From Pseudomonas monteilii (GTDB taxonomy: Bacteria; Pseudomonadota; Gammaproteobacteria; Pseudomonadales; Pseudomonadaceae): a stretch of 64,000 nt of DNA. Of this stretch, positions 40,139 through 48,745 are shown piece by piece. How positions within the stretch are numbered: the first letter of the stretch is position 1; every line of letters begins with the position of its first letter. The stretch is taken from assembly GCA_001534745.1 (NCBI GenBank), contig CP013997.1, forward strand, positions 2,852,001 through 2,916,000. The letters are read 5' to 3'. The notes beneath the pieces were generated by a model. The model was not told the origin of the DNA. It ran no database searches and saw only the letters and a program-made list of their open reading frames with translations. Made by a program: the position numbers and the translations under genes.

Positions 40139-41605
40139 ATGCAAGAAGCAACCCTCATGGCACCTGCCTCCAGGCACGCCTGGCTTGGCCTGTTCACAGT
40201 ACTTGGACTTGTAGCGCTAGTGGCCATGGATGGCTCGGTGCTCTACCTGGCCATGCCGCACCTCACCTCTGCCCTCACCCCCACCGCCGATCAGGCATTG
40301 TGGATCCTGGACATCTATGGGTTCGTCGTCGGATCGCTGCTGGTAGCGTTCGGCAACATCGGTGACCGGTTCGGGCGACTGCGGCTTGTCATGGTAGGCG
40401 CGTGTGTCTTTGGGGCCGCGTCCATTGGCGCTGCCTTCTCGGAATCGGCCACCAGCCTGATCGCATTCCGTGCGCTCATGGGCCTGGGTGGCGCAACCCT
40501 GTTGCCGTCTGGATTGGCCATCGTTTCGAATCTCTTTCCAGATGCCAAGCAGCGCGCTCAAGCCATTGGCATCTTTGCAGCGACGTTCGCGGCAGGCTTT
40601 GCAGTCGGCCCTCTGATCGGCGGCATGCTGCTGCAGCACTTCACCTGGGGCTCGGTCTTCCTGATCAACGTCCCTGTGGTCGTGCTGTTCCTCCTGCTCG
40701 CCCCCCAACTGCTCAAAGAAGTGCATGCACCTGCCGAAGGCAAGATCGATGTGCCCAGCCTGGCGCTCTCGTTCGTGGGCATTCTGCTGTTCACCTATTC
40801 GCTGAAGACCGGGGCGGTGGAAGGATTGTCCTCCGAACAAATGGCCATTGGCGTCATGGGGATTCTGGGTCTGGTCTGGTTCGTCGTACGTCAACGTCAC
40901 CTGGCCCATCCTCTGCTGGACGTGCGTTTGTTCAAGGACCGTATCTTCACCCTTGCCATCCTGACAGGCTTGCTGTCGCTGATGGTCTGGTCGGCTGCCG
41001 GCTACCTGGGGGGCGTCTACATGCAATCGGTGCTGGGGTTCGATGTGTTCCGCACGGCATTGCTGACCATCCCGGGCGCACTGGTGCTCACCGCGACCTG
41101 CGTATGGACCAGCGCGATCGTCGAACGCATCGGGCGCAAGTGGGCCTTGGTCGCCACTCACCTGCTGATCGCTCTGGGCATGGTGCTTCTACTGCTGACC
41201 ACGACCGCCCACGGCGCGATCTTCTTCGTGGCCTCCACCCTCGTCGCCGGCGTCGGCTACGGCTTGTCCTTCAGTCTGGTGGCTGAAATCGCCGTATCGG
41301 CCGTGCCTCCAGAGCGTACAGGTGCCGCCGCGTCCATTGCCGAAACCAGCAACGAGATTGGCAACGCGCTCGGCATTTCCATACTCGGTTCGGTCGCAGC
41401 GCTGGGCTTCCGGTTGTACGGCCCTGGCGTAGCCGGCACCCTCAATGAAACCCTCGATCAGGCATCCCTGGGCGCCGACACGATTGGTCAGGCAAAAGAG
41501 GCTTTCCTCGCCGGCATGCATGTGGCGTTAGGCATCGCAGGACTGCTCACGCTTATCGTCGCTATCCTCGCCATCGTATGGCTTCCCCGCAAACTGCCCG
41601 ATTGA
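40139..41605 (+). CDS. MFS drug/biocide efflux transporter (SmvA/QacA type, 14 TM)
   Basis: A 488-residue inner-membrane proton antiporter of the DHA2 group with 14 predicted helices. Motif A region GNIGDRFGRLRLVM and motif C-like region GPLIGGMLLQHFTWGSVFLIN are evident, and the N-terminal helix has the acidic VAMDGSVLYLAMPHL typical of SmvA/QacA exporters. These remove quaternary amines, dyes and methyl viologen. AAAGGA precedes the ATG. The divergent TetR gene and palindromic promoter support inducible expression. Confidence 0.9.
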   Translation: MQEATLMAPASRHAWLGLFTVLGLVALVAMDGSVLYLAMPHLTSALTPTADQALWILDIYGFVVGSLLVAFGNIGDRFGRLRLVMVGACVFGAASIGAAFSESATSLIAFRALMGLGGATLLPSGLAIVSNLFPDAKQRAQAIGIFAATFAAGFAVGPLIGGMLLQHFTWGSVFLINVPVVVLFLLLAPQLLKEVHAPAEGKIDVPSLALSFVGILLFTYSLKTGAVEGLSSEQMAIGVMGILGLVWFVVRQRHLAHPLLDVRLFKDRIFTLAILTGLLSLMVWSAAGYLGGVYMQSVLGFDVFRTALLTIPGALVLTATCVWTSAIVERIGRKWALVATHLLIALGMVLLLLTTTAHGAIFFVASTLVAGVGYGLSFSLVAEIAVSAVPPERTGAAASIAETSNEIGNALGISILGSVAALGFRLYGPGVAGTLNETLDQASLGADTIGQAKEAFLAGMHVALGIAGLLTLIVAILAIVWLPRKLPD

Positions 41606-41646
41606 TCAGGCGCGACGCTCACTGGATTCACTGAAAAACGCCATAA

Positions 41647-41680
41647 AAAAACCCGCGCTCCCCCAAGGCGAGCGCGGGTT
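41647..41680 (-). terminator. Rho-independent terminator (bidirectional)
   Basis: An 11-bp stem AACCCGCGCTC / GAGCGCGGGTT with a 9-base loop is flanked on the left by seven A, giving a T-run for transcripts leaving gabP on the reverse strand. It lies 16 bases after the gabP stop and 40 after the efflux gene stop. Confidence 0.9.
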
Positions 41681-41695
41681 CTTCACGTCATCGGA

Positions 41696-43108
41696 TCAGG
41701 CGCGCTTGGCACCCCGAATCTGATGCACCACACCCATGGCGACCACCAGGGCTGCCGCAGCGCCCGTGGAAATCACCAGGATCTGGTAGTCCGGCATGAA
41801 GGCCATCACCACCAGGCAGACCACGATGAACGCGATCACCAGGTAGGTCAGCCAGGGGAACAGCCACATCTTGAGCTGGATTTCCTTGCCCTCGGCGATC
41901 AGCTTGCGGCGCATGCGCAGCTGCGAGAAGGCGATCACCAGGTACACCAGTAGCGCGATCATGCCGGTGGTGTTCATCAGGGTTTCCAGCACGTCCTGGG
42001 GACGCAGGGTTTCGCTGAAGTTGATCAGGGCGCAGAACACTGCGACCAGGCACGAGCCGACGATGGCGAACACCGGCACGCCGGAGTTGGCACGGGTGCG
42101 CTTGAAGATCGACGGCGCATCGCCACGCTTGGCCAGGGAGAACAGCATGCGCGAGGCGGTGTAGTGGCCGGAGATCAGGCAGCTGCTCACCGAGGTCAGC
42201 ACCACGAAATTCATCAGCAGCTCGGCGTACGGCACACCCAGCAGTTCCAGGGTACGGCGGTAGGCGCCATAGCCGGAGACGCCCAGGTGCGGGTCGTTCC
42301 ACGGCACCAGGCAGACGATCAGGAAGATCGAGCCGACGTAGAACAGGCACACGCGCCAGACCACGGAGTTGGTGGCCTTGACGATCTGACGGGCCGGGTC
42401 CTTGGACTCGGAGGCGGCGATGGTGACGATTTCGGCACCGAGGAAGGCGAACATCACGCCAAGCAACGCGCCGACCACCGTGGTCAGGCCGTTGGGCATG
42501 AAGCCTTCGGCGGTCAGGTGGCTCATGCCGCGCACTTCACCGAACTGCCAGATGTTCATGACCGCGGCGGTACACACCACCAGGAAGCAACAGATCGCCA
42601 CGACCTTAATCAGCGCGAACCAGAACTCGAACTCGCCGTAATGCTTGACGTTGAAGAAGTTCACCGTGATCAGCAGCAAGGTGGTCGCCAGAACGAACAC
42701 GTTGACGCTCACGTCGGGGAAGAAGCCGTGCAGGATCTTGCCCGCCACGTAGGCTTCCCAGGCCATCAGGATCACCCAGTACCACCAGTACAACCAACCG
42801 ATGGTGAAACCGGCCCAACGCCCGATGGCGCGGTCGGCATAGGTGGAGAACGAGCCGGTGTCCGGCGAGGACGTCGCCATCTCGCCAAGCATGCGCATGA
42901 TCAGCACCACCAGGATGCCGCCGGCCAGGTAGGCCAGCACGGCGGCTGGGCCGGCGCTGTGGATCACGCTGCCGGAGCCGACGAACAAGGCGCCGCCGAT
43001 GACCCCGGCGATCGACATCATCGTCAGGTGGCGCGGCTTGAGAGAAGCGCTAAGCTTGCTCTCGTGCTCCTCGTTCGCAGCGAGGGTGGAGGAAGATGTT
43101 GCGTCCAT
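41696..43108 (-). CDS. gabP: GABA permease-like amino acid transporter
   Basis: A 470-residue AAT-family proton symporter with twelve helices. It follows E. coli GabP closely along its length: LKPRHLTMMSIAGVIGGALF, SPDTGSFSTYADRAIGRWAG, YGEFEFWFALIKV, and AEIVTIAASESKDP. Import of gamma-aminobutyrate or a related omega-amino acid is likely. It ends at a strong terminator. The reverse-strand start has no clear ribosome binding site. A MocR-type regulator starts 600 bp away on the other strand, and may control it. Confidence 0.9.
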   Translation of the reverse strand: MDATSSSTLAANEEHESKLSASLKPRHLTMMSIAGVIGGALFVGSGSVIHSAGPAAVLAYLAGGILVVLIMRMLGEMATSSPDTGSFSTYADRAIGRWAGFTIGWLYWWYWVILMAWEAYVAGKILHGFFPDVSVNVFVLATTLLLITVNFFNVKHYGEFEFWFALIKVVAICCFLVVCTAAVMNIWQFGEVRGMSHLTAEGFMPNGLTTVVGALLGVMFAFLGAEIVTIAASESKDPARQIVKATNSVVWRVCLFYVGSIFLIVCLVPWNDPHLGVSGYGAYRRTLELLGVPYAELLMNFVVLTSVSSCLISGHYTASRMLFSLAKRGDAPSIFKRTRANSGVPVFAIVGSCLVAVFCALINFSETLRPQDVLETLMNTTGMIALLVYLVIAFSQLRMRRKLIAEGKEIQLKMWLFPWLTYLVIAFIVVCLVVMAFMPDYQILVISTGAAAALVVAMGVVHQIRGAKRA

Positions 43109-43149
43109 CAGTTGTGTACCCCATGTTTCTTTTTATCCAAGGAAGATCC

Positions 43150-43177
43150 GTGAAACCCCGATGGCTATCGGTTTCAC
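43150..43177. promoter_or_regulatory. Inverted repeat upstream of gabP
   Basis: GTGAAACC (43150-43157) and GGTTTCAC (43170-43177) are exact inverse arms, extended inside by CCGAT/ATCGG with a two-base offset. It is 42 bp upstream of gabP on its template side, and 17 bp from the MITE-like element. It could be an operator or an outer part of that element. Confidence 0.4.
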
Positions 43178-43193
43178 CCGTACATCAGTGCTG

Positions 43194-43335
43194 GGCGTTG
43201 TACGGAAAGTCGCCGAGCGGCGAGCAGGCAAGGCGAAAACAGGTGAGGAAGCGCAGTTTACATAGGGTAAATGAGCATTCCGAGCCTGTTTTCAACGCAG
43301 CCTGATCGTCGCGCAGGCACTTTACGTACAACGCC
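43194..43335. mobile_element. MITE-like palindromic element, 142 bp
   Basis: The ends are perfect inverted repeats: GGCGTTGTACG (43194-43204) and CGTACAACGCC (43325-43335). Inside, GAAAACAGG near 43236 is mirrored by CCTGTTTTC near 43285, so most of the element can fold on itself around AGTTTACATAGGGTAAATG. There is no reading frame of note. Similar palindromic elements are common between genes in Pseudomonas. It lies within the gabP-mocR gap; the remaining 370 bp up to the regulator show no clear feature. Confidence 0.75.
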
Positions 43336-43706
43336 TAATCGAGCAGGAGGGCGTGCACAGCGCACACGCAGGCCTTCCATGGCGGCCTGCCTACGCGGCC
43401 GAGGAGCGATCCCCGGACGAACTGAACCGTGCGACGGCCGAATGACGGCTAGACTCCGTCATACCGGGCCTGAAACAGGACGCGAGGCGGACCTCGACCG
43501 TACCGCGGCAGTGTCTTTGCTGTCGTTCATGACGCATTGTCGTGCTTGGTGTGGCGATAACTGACACCTAATGTAAAAATGTCCGTCGCAATGAGCCATG
43601 CACAGGCAGGTGAAATCCTCACTGCACTGTACAGGCCACCCATGCAATACACCCGCGATACCCTGCTGGCGCCTGGCTGCCACGCTCTCCCCTGAAGGCC
43701 TACCCC

Positions 43707-45143
43707 ATGCTTGAACTTCACCCCGACTCCCCCATCCCGCTGGTCAACCAGATCATCGACGGGCTGCGCGAGCGGATCGACGACCAGACCCTCAAGCCGG
43801 GTGCCAAGGTGCCTTCGATCCGCGCCTTCGCGGCCACCTATTCGGTCAGCACCTTCACCGTGGTGGAGGCCTACGATCGCCTGGTGGCCCAAGGCCTGCT
43901 GGTGAGCCGTGGCAATGCCGGCTTCTTCGTCAATCGTGCGGTGAACGAGCTGCTCGAACAGCACGCGCATCGACCGGATACGCCGCGTCCGCGCTTCAAT
44001 TCCGAGTGGTACCTGCAGCAGATCTTCGAGACCCGCCAACTGCCCTACAAGCCAGGCTGCGGCTGGCTGCCCAATGACTGGATGTACGAGGACGGTCTGC
44101 GCCGCGGCATGCGTCAGGTCGCCGGCAGCCCCCTGGAACTGTCGGGCTATGGTGATCCGATGGGCCTGCCCGAGCTGCGGGCGTTGACCGCGCAGAACCT
44201 GCAGCAAGAGCTGAGCATCGTCGCCAACCCGACGCAGTTGCTGCTGACCCATGGCGCCAGCCAGGCTCTGGACCTGGCGGTGCGCACACTGGTGCGGCCG
44301 GGCGATGTGGTGTTGGTGGATGACCCCGGCTATCCCAACCTGATGAGCATCCTGCGCTTTCAGGGCGCGACGCTGGTCGGGGTGCCTCGGACACCAGCCG
44401 GCTATGACCTGGACCAGCTCGAGCGCTTGCTGGACCAGTATCGCCCGACCGTGTTCTTCACCCAGCCGCACCTGCACAGCCCGACCTGCTCGCGTACGCC
44501 CCTGGCCCAACTGCACCGGCTCCTGCAGCTGGCCGCGCAGCACGGGTTCCGACTGGTGGAGAACAACCTCTACGCCGACATGATGGCCGAGCCCCAGCCT
44601 TGCCTGGCCAGCCTGGATCACTTGCAGCAGGTGGTGTACGTCGGCAGCTACTCCAAGAGCATCTCACCGAACGTGCGCGTCGGTTACCTGCTGGCCAATG
44701 CCGACTCGATCCAGCAGCTGTTGCGGTTGAAGATGCGTTCGGGATTGACCACCTCCCAGGTGATGGAGCGGGTGGTGTATGCGGCGGTCATCGATGGGCG
44801 CTGGCGCAAGCACCTCAAGCGTCTACGCCAGCGACTGGCCGACGCGCACCGTGTGGTCGGCCAGCAGTTGCATCGCCTGGGCTTCGAGCTGTTCGTCGAG
44901 TCGGACGAGGGCATGTACGTCTGGACGCGTCACCCTGACCTGCCCGACAGCGCCGCGCTGCTGGACGACGCGCTGGAGCACGGCATCATGCTAGGGCCAG
45001 GGCAGCTGTTCATGGTCGATGCCCAGGCGAGCGGCTGGATGCGGTTCAATGTGGCGTTCAGCACGGAGGCGACGATGTGGGGGTTGTTCGAACAGGTCCT
45101 GGCGCGGCATGTGCGCTCGGGGACGATGTCTGCCAAGACCTAG
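43707..45143 (+). CDS. MocR-type GntR regulator with aminotransferase domain
   Basis: A 478-residue regulator. Residues about 1-70 form a GntR winged helix (PLVNQIIDGLRERI, VPSIRAFAATYSVSTFTVVE); the rest is a class I aminotransferase-like domain used to bind PLP and an amino-substrate. The PLP lysine is Lys317 (GSYSKSISPNVR). The aspartate that normally holds the PLP ring nitrogen, three residues before the conserved Tyr289, is Asn286 here (VENNLYADM). It may still form the aldimine but catalysis would be weakened. Likely target: its own promoter and gabP. Confidence 0.88.
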   Translation: MLELHPDSPIPLVNQIIDGLRERIDDQTLKPGAKVPSIRAFAATYSVSTFTVVEAYDRLVAQGLLVSRGNAGFFVNRAVNELLEQHAHRPDTPRPRFNSEWYLQQIFETRQLPYKPGCGWLPNDWMYEDGLRRGMRQVAGSPLELSGYGDPMGLPELRALTAQNLQQELSIVANPTQLLLTHGASQALDLAVRTLVRPGDVVLVDDPGYPNLMSILRFQGATLVGVPRTPAGYDLDQLERLLDQYRPTVFFTQPHLHSPTCSRTPLAQLHRLLQLAAQHGFRLVENNLYADMMAEPQPCLASLDHLQQVVYVGSYSKSISPNVRVGYLLANADSIQQLLRLKMRSGLTTSQVMERVVYAAVIDGRWRKHLKRLRQRLADAHRVVGQQLHRLGFELFVESDEGMYVWTRHPDLPDSAALLDDALEHGIMLGPGQLFMVDAQASGWMRFNVAFSTEATMWGLFEQVLARHVRSGTMSAKT

Positions 45144-45190
45144 GATCAGTCCCGGAAGCCCGACGCACGGTCCGATGCGGCGGTGCGGTT

Positions 45191-45640
45191 CATCGCGGGC
45201 AAGCCCGCTCCCACAGGCGGACTGCGTCAGCCTGGCAGATCGGCCGTACGGACAGACGGTGAAGCCAGCCCACCCGCATCTCCATCCGAGATGACACAGG
45301 CAAGCGCGACCCTGTGGGAGCAACTGTCTTTTCTACTCCGTACATGCCCGGCCGCATGCGGCGCCTGGCAGGGCCCTATCGCTGGCAAGCCAGCTCCCAC
45401 CCAGACCCCGGCAGCCGTCAATGTAGCATGGCTGCGCAAGCAGCTTGTGGGAGCGGGCTTGCCCGCGATAGCGGCGGTAGATTCGACACATGACCAACAG
45501 GATTAATGCTGGCCTGTCAGCCTTGAGGCGAATGAACTGGCCCTATCGCTGGCAAGCCAGCTCCCACCCAGACCCCGGCAGTCGTCAATGTAGGCATGGC
45601 TGCGCAAGCAGCTTGTGGGGCTTGCCCGCGATGACGGAGG
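45191..45640. repeat. REP cluster with duplicated units
   Basis: This stretch between the MocR gene and the tenA gene holds a REP at 45193-45216, the second copy of the 88-bp repeat (45311-45400), and a roughly 78-bp unit present twice (about 45373-45451 and 45540-45618). The unit contains GCTGGCAAGCCAGC, then ACCCCGGCAG and CATGGCTGCGCAAGCAGCTT. Each is followed by a GGGCTTGCCCGCG REP. The arrangement is related to the array at 16300-16834. Confidence 0.88.
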
Positions 45641-45694
45641 CAACCGCGCCCCGATGCGAAGGTTGCTCCACGCGACCGGAAGCGCTTCTGCGCG

Positions 45695-46348
45695 CTACTC
45701 GCCGTACCCCATCGACCAGAAGTCGGCCTCCAGCCGTGACGCCTGGGCGAAGGTCGCGGTCAGTTCAGCGAAACGCTGTTCGGTCATGCCGCGACGGGCC
45801 AGCGCGTCCAGGTGAGCGCGGGCTGCCGCCGCGACGCCCTGGTAGGCTTCACCCGCGTATTCGCCGATCCACTCGCGGTAGGGATGGCCCGCCAGGTCCG
45901 AGGCATCGCGCGCCAGGCGCTCGCCGATCTCGGCGTAGCCCATCACGCAGGGCGCCAAGGCCACATGCAAGTCGAGCAGGTCGCCGGCGGCACCGCAGTC
46001 GAGCACGAACCGGCTGTAGGCCACGGTGGCGCGGTGCTCGGGGGCACGCTCGACATCGTCTCGGGACAATCCCCAGCGTGCACAGAGGCGCAGGTGCAGC
46101 TCGGTCTCGTCGAGGATCGCTGCCAGCCCTGCCTGCGCCGCCCGAATGTCGTCAGGCCGTCGGCTCTTGTAGGCGGCCAGGGCCCAGGCACGGGCGAACT
46201 GGATCAGGAACAGGTAATCCTGCACCAGGTAGGTACGAAACACCGGCTCGGGCAAGGTGCCCTCGCCCATCTGCCGAACGAAGCGATGATCGACGTAAGC
46301 GTTCCAGTCAGGGAGCGCAGCAGCCTTGAGGCGATCGAAGAGGTCCAT
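45695..46348 (-). CDS. tenA: TenA-type thiaminase II (Cys form)
   Basis: A 217-residue all-helical enzyme that hydrolyses aminomethyl-pyrimidine breakdown products of thiamine to HMP for re-use. The catalytic Cys is in HVALAPCVMGYAEIG; other family residues include Tyr in TYLVQDYLFL and Glu in LDETELHL. The gene starts 3 bp after the stop of the second TenA-type gene and so is second in a two-gene operon under a TPP riboswitch. Its last codons lie near a decayed REP cluster. Confidence 0.92.
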   Translation of the reverse strand: MDLFDRLKAAALPDWNAYVDHRFVRQMGEGTLPEPVFRTYLVQDYLFLIQFARAWALAAYKSRRPDDIRAAQAGLAAILDETELHLRLCARWGLSRDDVERAPEHRATVAYSRFVLDCGAAGDLLDLHVALAPCVMGYAEIGERLARDASDLAGHPYREWIGEYAGEAYQGVAAAARAHLDALARRGMTEQRFAELTATFAQASRLEADFWSMGYGE

Positions 46349-46351
46349 GGG

Positions 46352-46999
46352 TCACGCCTCCTCGGCATAGGCAGCATCGAAGAACGCGTGCTCCAGCGCC
46401 ACTGCGCGCTGGAAGAAGTCCTGGCTGATCTCGGCCTGCTCGGGCCCGACACGGTCCAGTTCGGCGCGCAGGAAGGCAACCACCTCTCGAAAGGCCGGGT
46501 TGTCGTGCAAGGTGATCCATTCGGCATGCTCGAAGCGCGCGGGCAGCGGTTGAGGCGCACGGCTGGCCCAGTCCAGGTACAACCACTCGGCCACCACCAG
46601 TACCGACAACGCAGCGGCATAGCAGCGGGTCTGCGCCGCTTCGCGCATCAGCGCCTTGAAGCCGGCGGTCGGCACGGCATCCTCCGGGGCATGACGCTGT
46701 ACCTCGCTCACACCCAGCGCTTCGAAGGCCCGCAGGAAATAGGTGTTTTCCTCGCCTGCGATCAGCCCGACGAAGCGCCCCAGCCGCAGCCGGGCGTCGA
46801 AGCTGTCGGCGCTGGCGATGGCGGCGCCGAGCAAGGTCAGGAAGCTGTCGAGAAAACGGTGATCCTGCACCAGGTAACGGGCCATGACCGTATCGGCCAC
46901 GCGGCCCTCGCACAGCTCGAGGACGAATCGATGCTCGACGGTGGCGGCCCAGGCGGGTGCGTTCTGGCGGCGTAAGGTATCGGTGAAACGTTCGGTCAT
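46352..46999 (-). CDS. TenA_E-type thiamine salvage protein
   Basis: A 215-residue TenA-family protein in which the catalytic Cys of TenA is absent; the corresponding helix reads ALSVLVVAEWLYLDW with a Glu, as in the TenA_E group. In plants and some bacteria TenA_E acts on amino-HMP or formylamino-HMP. The opening DTLRRQNAPAWAATVEHRFV resembles its partner. First gene after the TPP riboswitch; AGGAGG precedes the ATG. The two proteins likely carry out successive steps in pyrimidine salvage. Confidence 0.88.
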   Translation of the reverse strand: MTERFTDTLRRQNAPAWAATVEHRFVLELCEGRVADTVMARYLVQDHRFLDSFLTLLGAAIASADSFDARLRLGRFVGLIAGEENTYFLRAFEALGVSEVQRHAPEDAVPTAGFKALMREAAQTRCYAAALSVLVVAEWLYLDWASRAPQPLPARFEHAEWITLHDNPAFREVVAFLRAELDRVGPEQAEISQDFFQRAVALEHAFFDAAYAEEA

Positions 47000-47090
47000 C
47001 GGGCTGTCCTCCTACAGGTGACAGCGAGACCGTGGCGGGTCGACATGGCTGGCCTCGCAATGAAGCCGGCAGAAAGGCAGGTGCTTGCGC

Positions 47091-47176
47091 CCATCCCTTC
47101 GCCGGCATGATCCGGATCAGGTTCGAAGGGTCACCGCGCCAGCGGTCTCTCAGCCCTTTGCAGGACGCCCCTTGGT
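47091..47176 (-). ncRNA. TPP riboswitch (THI element)
   Basis: On the reverse strand the conserved GGGCTGAGA lies at about 47154-47146 and the second core, CCTGATCCGGATCATGCCGG with GAAGGGA, ends at 47091. These are the pyrimidine- and pyrophosphate-binding parts of the thiamine pyrophosphate aptamer. About 90 bases separate it from the first TenA-type gene. High TPP should switch off the operon. Confidence 0.95.
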
Positions 47177-47313
47177 ACAGGCCCTGTATACAGGAGGCGA
47201 GCGCCGGTGTCATGCACGGCTCCATGGCTCCTGCCTGTCGCGTATGGATACACATGCGCCGAAGGGAGAACTTGGATCCGATCCAAACCCAAGGTAAGCT
47301 GCGCGATAGCCAT

Positions 47314-47910
47314 GTGCCACCAGCCACGCCAACGCTCTGCCGAGATCTCGCCTTGCCCAGCCACTCCACGCGCCAGACCCTCGCCCGACAATGGGCCATT
47401 CTCACCTTGTTGCCCGAGACGGGCCCTGGACTGAATGCGCGCGTACTGCAGCAGTTGTTGCTGGGTGTCGGTCACGACACCAGCAAGCGCACGGTGGAAC
47501 GCGACCTGCTGGAACTGTCGAAAGTCTTTCCCTTGCGTTGCGAAGACCACACCCTGCCGTACAGCTGGTCCTGGCAGGCAGGCTGCAAACCGGCTTCGAC
47601 AGGCTCCGTCGACCCGTCTGCCACACCCGACGCCTCCCAGCCGACCGTCGCGCCTCGGCACATCCGCGTGACCTTCAAGGCCGAACCCAGGCTGACGCAG
47701 GATTTCGCCCAGACTTTCGGCGTCTCGGACCTGACGCTCGAGCCGACCTCGGAAGGCGAGACCCTAGCCTGCGCCACGCTGGAGGACACACCGCTGCTGC
47801 TGAACTGGCTGCTGTCCCAGGCGGGTGCCCTGCATGTGCAGGCGCCCGTCGCGCTACGCGAGGCGATGCTCGCACGACTGCGCAAAGGCCTGGAATTGCA
47901 CGAGTCCTGA
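47314..47910 (+). CDS. Short WYL-family-like regulator without WYL core
   Basis: About 198 residues. The N-terminal part (TRQTLARQWAILTLLP to SKRTVERDLLELSKVFPLRC) is a winged helix like that of WYL regulators. After a Ser/Pro/Ala linker, the rest (HIRVTFKAEPRLTQDFAQTF, TLEDTPLLLNWLLSQAGALH, VQAPVALREAMLARL) resembles only the C-terminal WCX extension; the WYL core between is missing. The start is uncertain: GTG at 47314 was used, ATG at 47254 is possible, and starts further upstream would lie on the riboswitch region. Divergent from the TenA operon. Ligand and targets unknown. Confidence 0.68.
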   Translation: MPPATPTLCRDLALPSHSTRQTLARQWAILTLLPETGPGLNARVLQQLLLGVGHDTSKRTVERDLLELSKVFPLRCEDHTLPYSWSWQAGCKPASTGSVDPSATPDASQPTVAPRHIRVTFKAEPRLTQDFAQTFGVSDLTLEPTSEGETLACATLEDTPLLLNWLLSQAGALHVQAPVALREAMLARLRKGLELHES

Positions 47911-48103
47911 CGGTCGTCACCTCGGCGGCGCCCGACTTTCTGAAACACCCTGAAACGCTTGACCACCTTCTGGGTGCCGCTTGTCCGCACAGACGTGCGC
48001 GCTGCGCCATTGGACTGAACTTCTTCGATCGACGCCTCGTCCCCCGTTGTAGCGGCACCTGAACCGGCTGCGTGCCGGGACCACTCATCGAAGGGAGATC
48101 ATC

Positions 48104-48745
48104 ATGGACAAGACCGATCGCGATCCAGCCGCCTCGGCGGCTGCCGGGAGTACGCAAGATCACGTGCACGCCATTGCCGACGAAGCAGGTTCATTGCTCA
48201 ACGAGGCCAAAGCGCAAGGGACCGAGCACTACGAGCAGTACCGGGACACGGCCGCCGAGCAACTGGAAACGCTCAAGCAAGGCGCGCAATCCGCTGCCGA
48301 GGCGCTGCAAGGCAACGATACCCTCGGACTGTCGCAGTACCTGGGCCAATTGGCCGGCTACCTGGGCAACTTCGCCGAGCAGGTCCGTCACCAGAGTGCC
48401 GAGGAGCTGCTGCAGAAAGGCTCGCGCCTGGCCAAGGACAACCCAGGGCTGTTCATCGCCGGCAGTGTCGCGATCGGGTTCGGACTGTCACGCTTCCTCC
48501 GCGCCAGCGAGCATGGCCACAGCGCGCCCTCTGGCAACCATCCGCCTGCGGCCTATGGGTCCAGCGAACCGTTCCACAGCACGCCACCGACGCCGGACCG
48601 CTCCAGCGACGTCTCCACGCACAAGCCCTACACGCCCGTCGATGCCCAGGGCAGCGCAGCCCCGGTCGACCCGATCGGTGCGACCCATGTGAGCCCGATC
48701 ACCGGCTCGAGCCGTGACAACGACCCGCTCAAAGGAGGCCTGTGA
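48104..48745 (+). CDS. Amphipathic envelope protein, first gene of membrane operon
   Basis: A 213-residue protein. The first 110 residues are a long polar-amphipathic helix region (DHVHAIADEAGSLLNEAKAQ, AAEQLETLKQGAQSAAEAL), then one hydrophobic helix (NPGLFIAGSVAIGFGLSRFL, about residues 115-134), then a disordered Ser/Pro/Thr tail. It resembles the YqjD/ElaB-like layout. AAGGGAG precedes the ATG. The stop overlaps the next start, so the three genes to 50126 form a coupled operon. A GAACTT at 48017 could be part of an AlgU-type promoter, but the -10 match is poor. Confidence 0.75.
   Translation: MDKTDRDPAASAAAGSTQDHVHAIADEAGSLLNEAKAQGTEHYEQYRDTAAEQLETLKQGAQSAAEALQGNDTLGLSQYLGQLAGYLGNFAEQVRHQSAEELLQKGSRLAKDNPGLFIAGSVAIGFGLSRFLRASEHGHSAPSGNHPPAAYGSSEPFHSTPPTPDRSSDVSTHKPYTPVDAQGSAAPVDPIGATHVSPITGSSRDNDPLKGGL

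Noticed and set aside
48017..48044. AlgU-type promoter before the membrane operon
   Set aside because: GAACTT is present, but at 16-17 bases only TC of the -10 TCTGA matches. Noted within the gene entry only.
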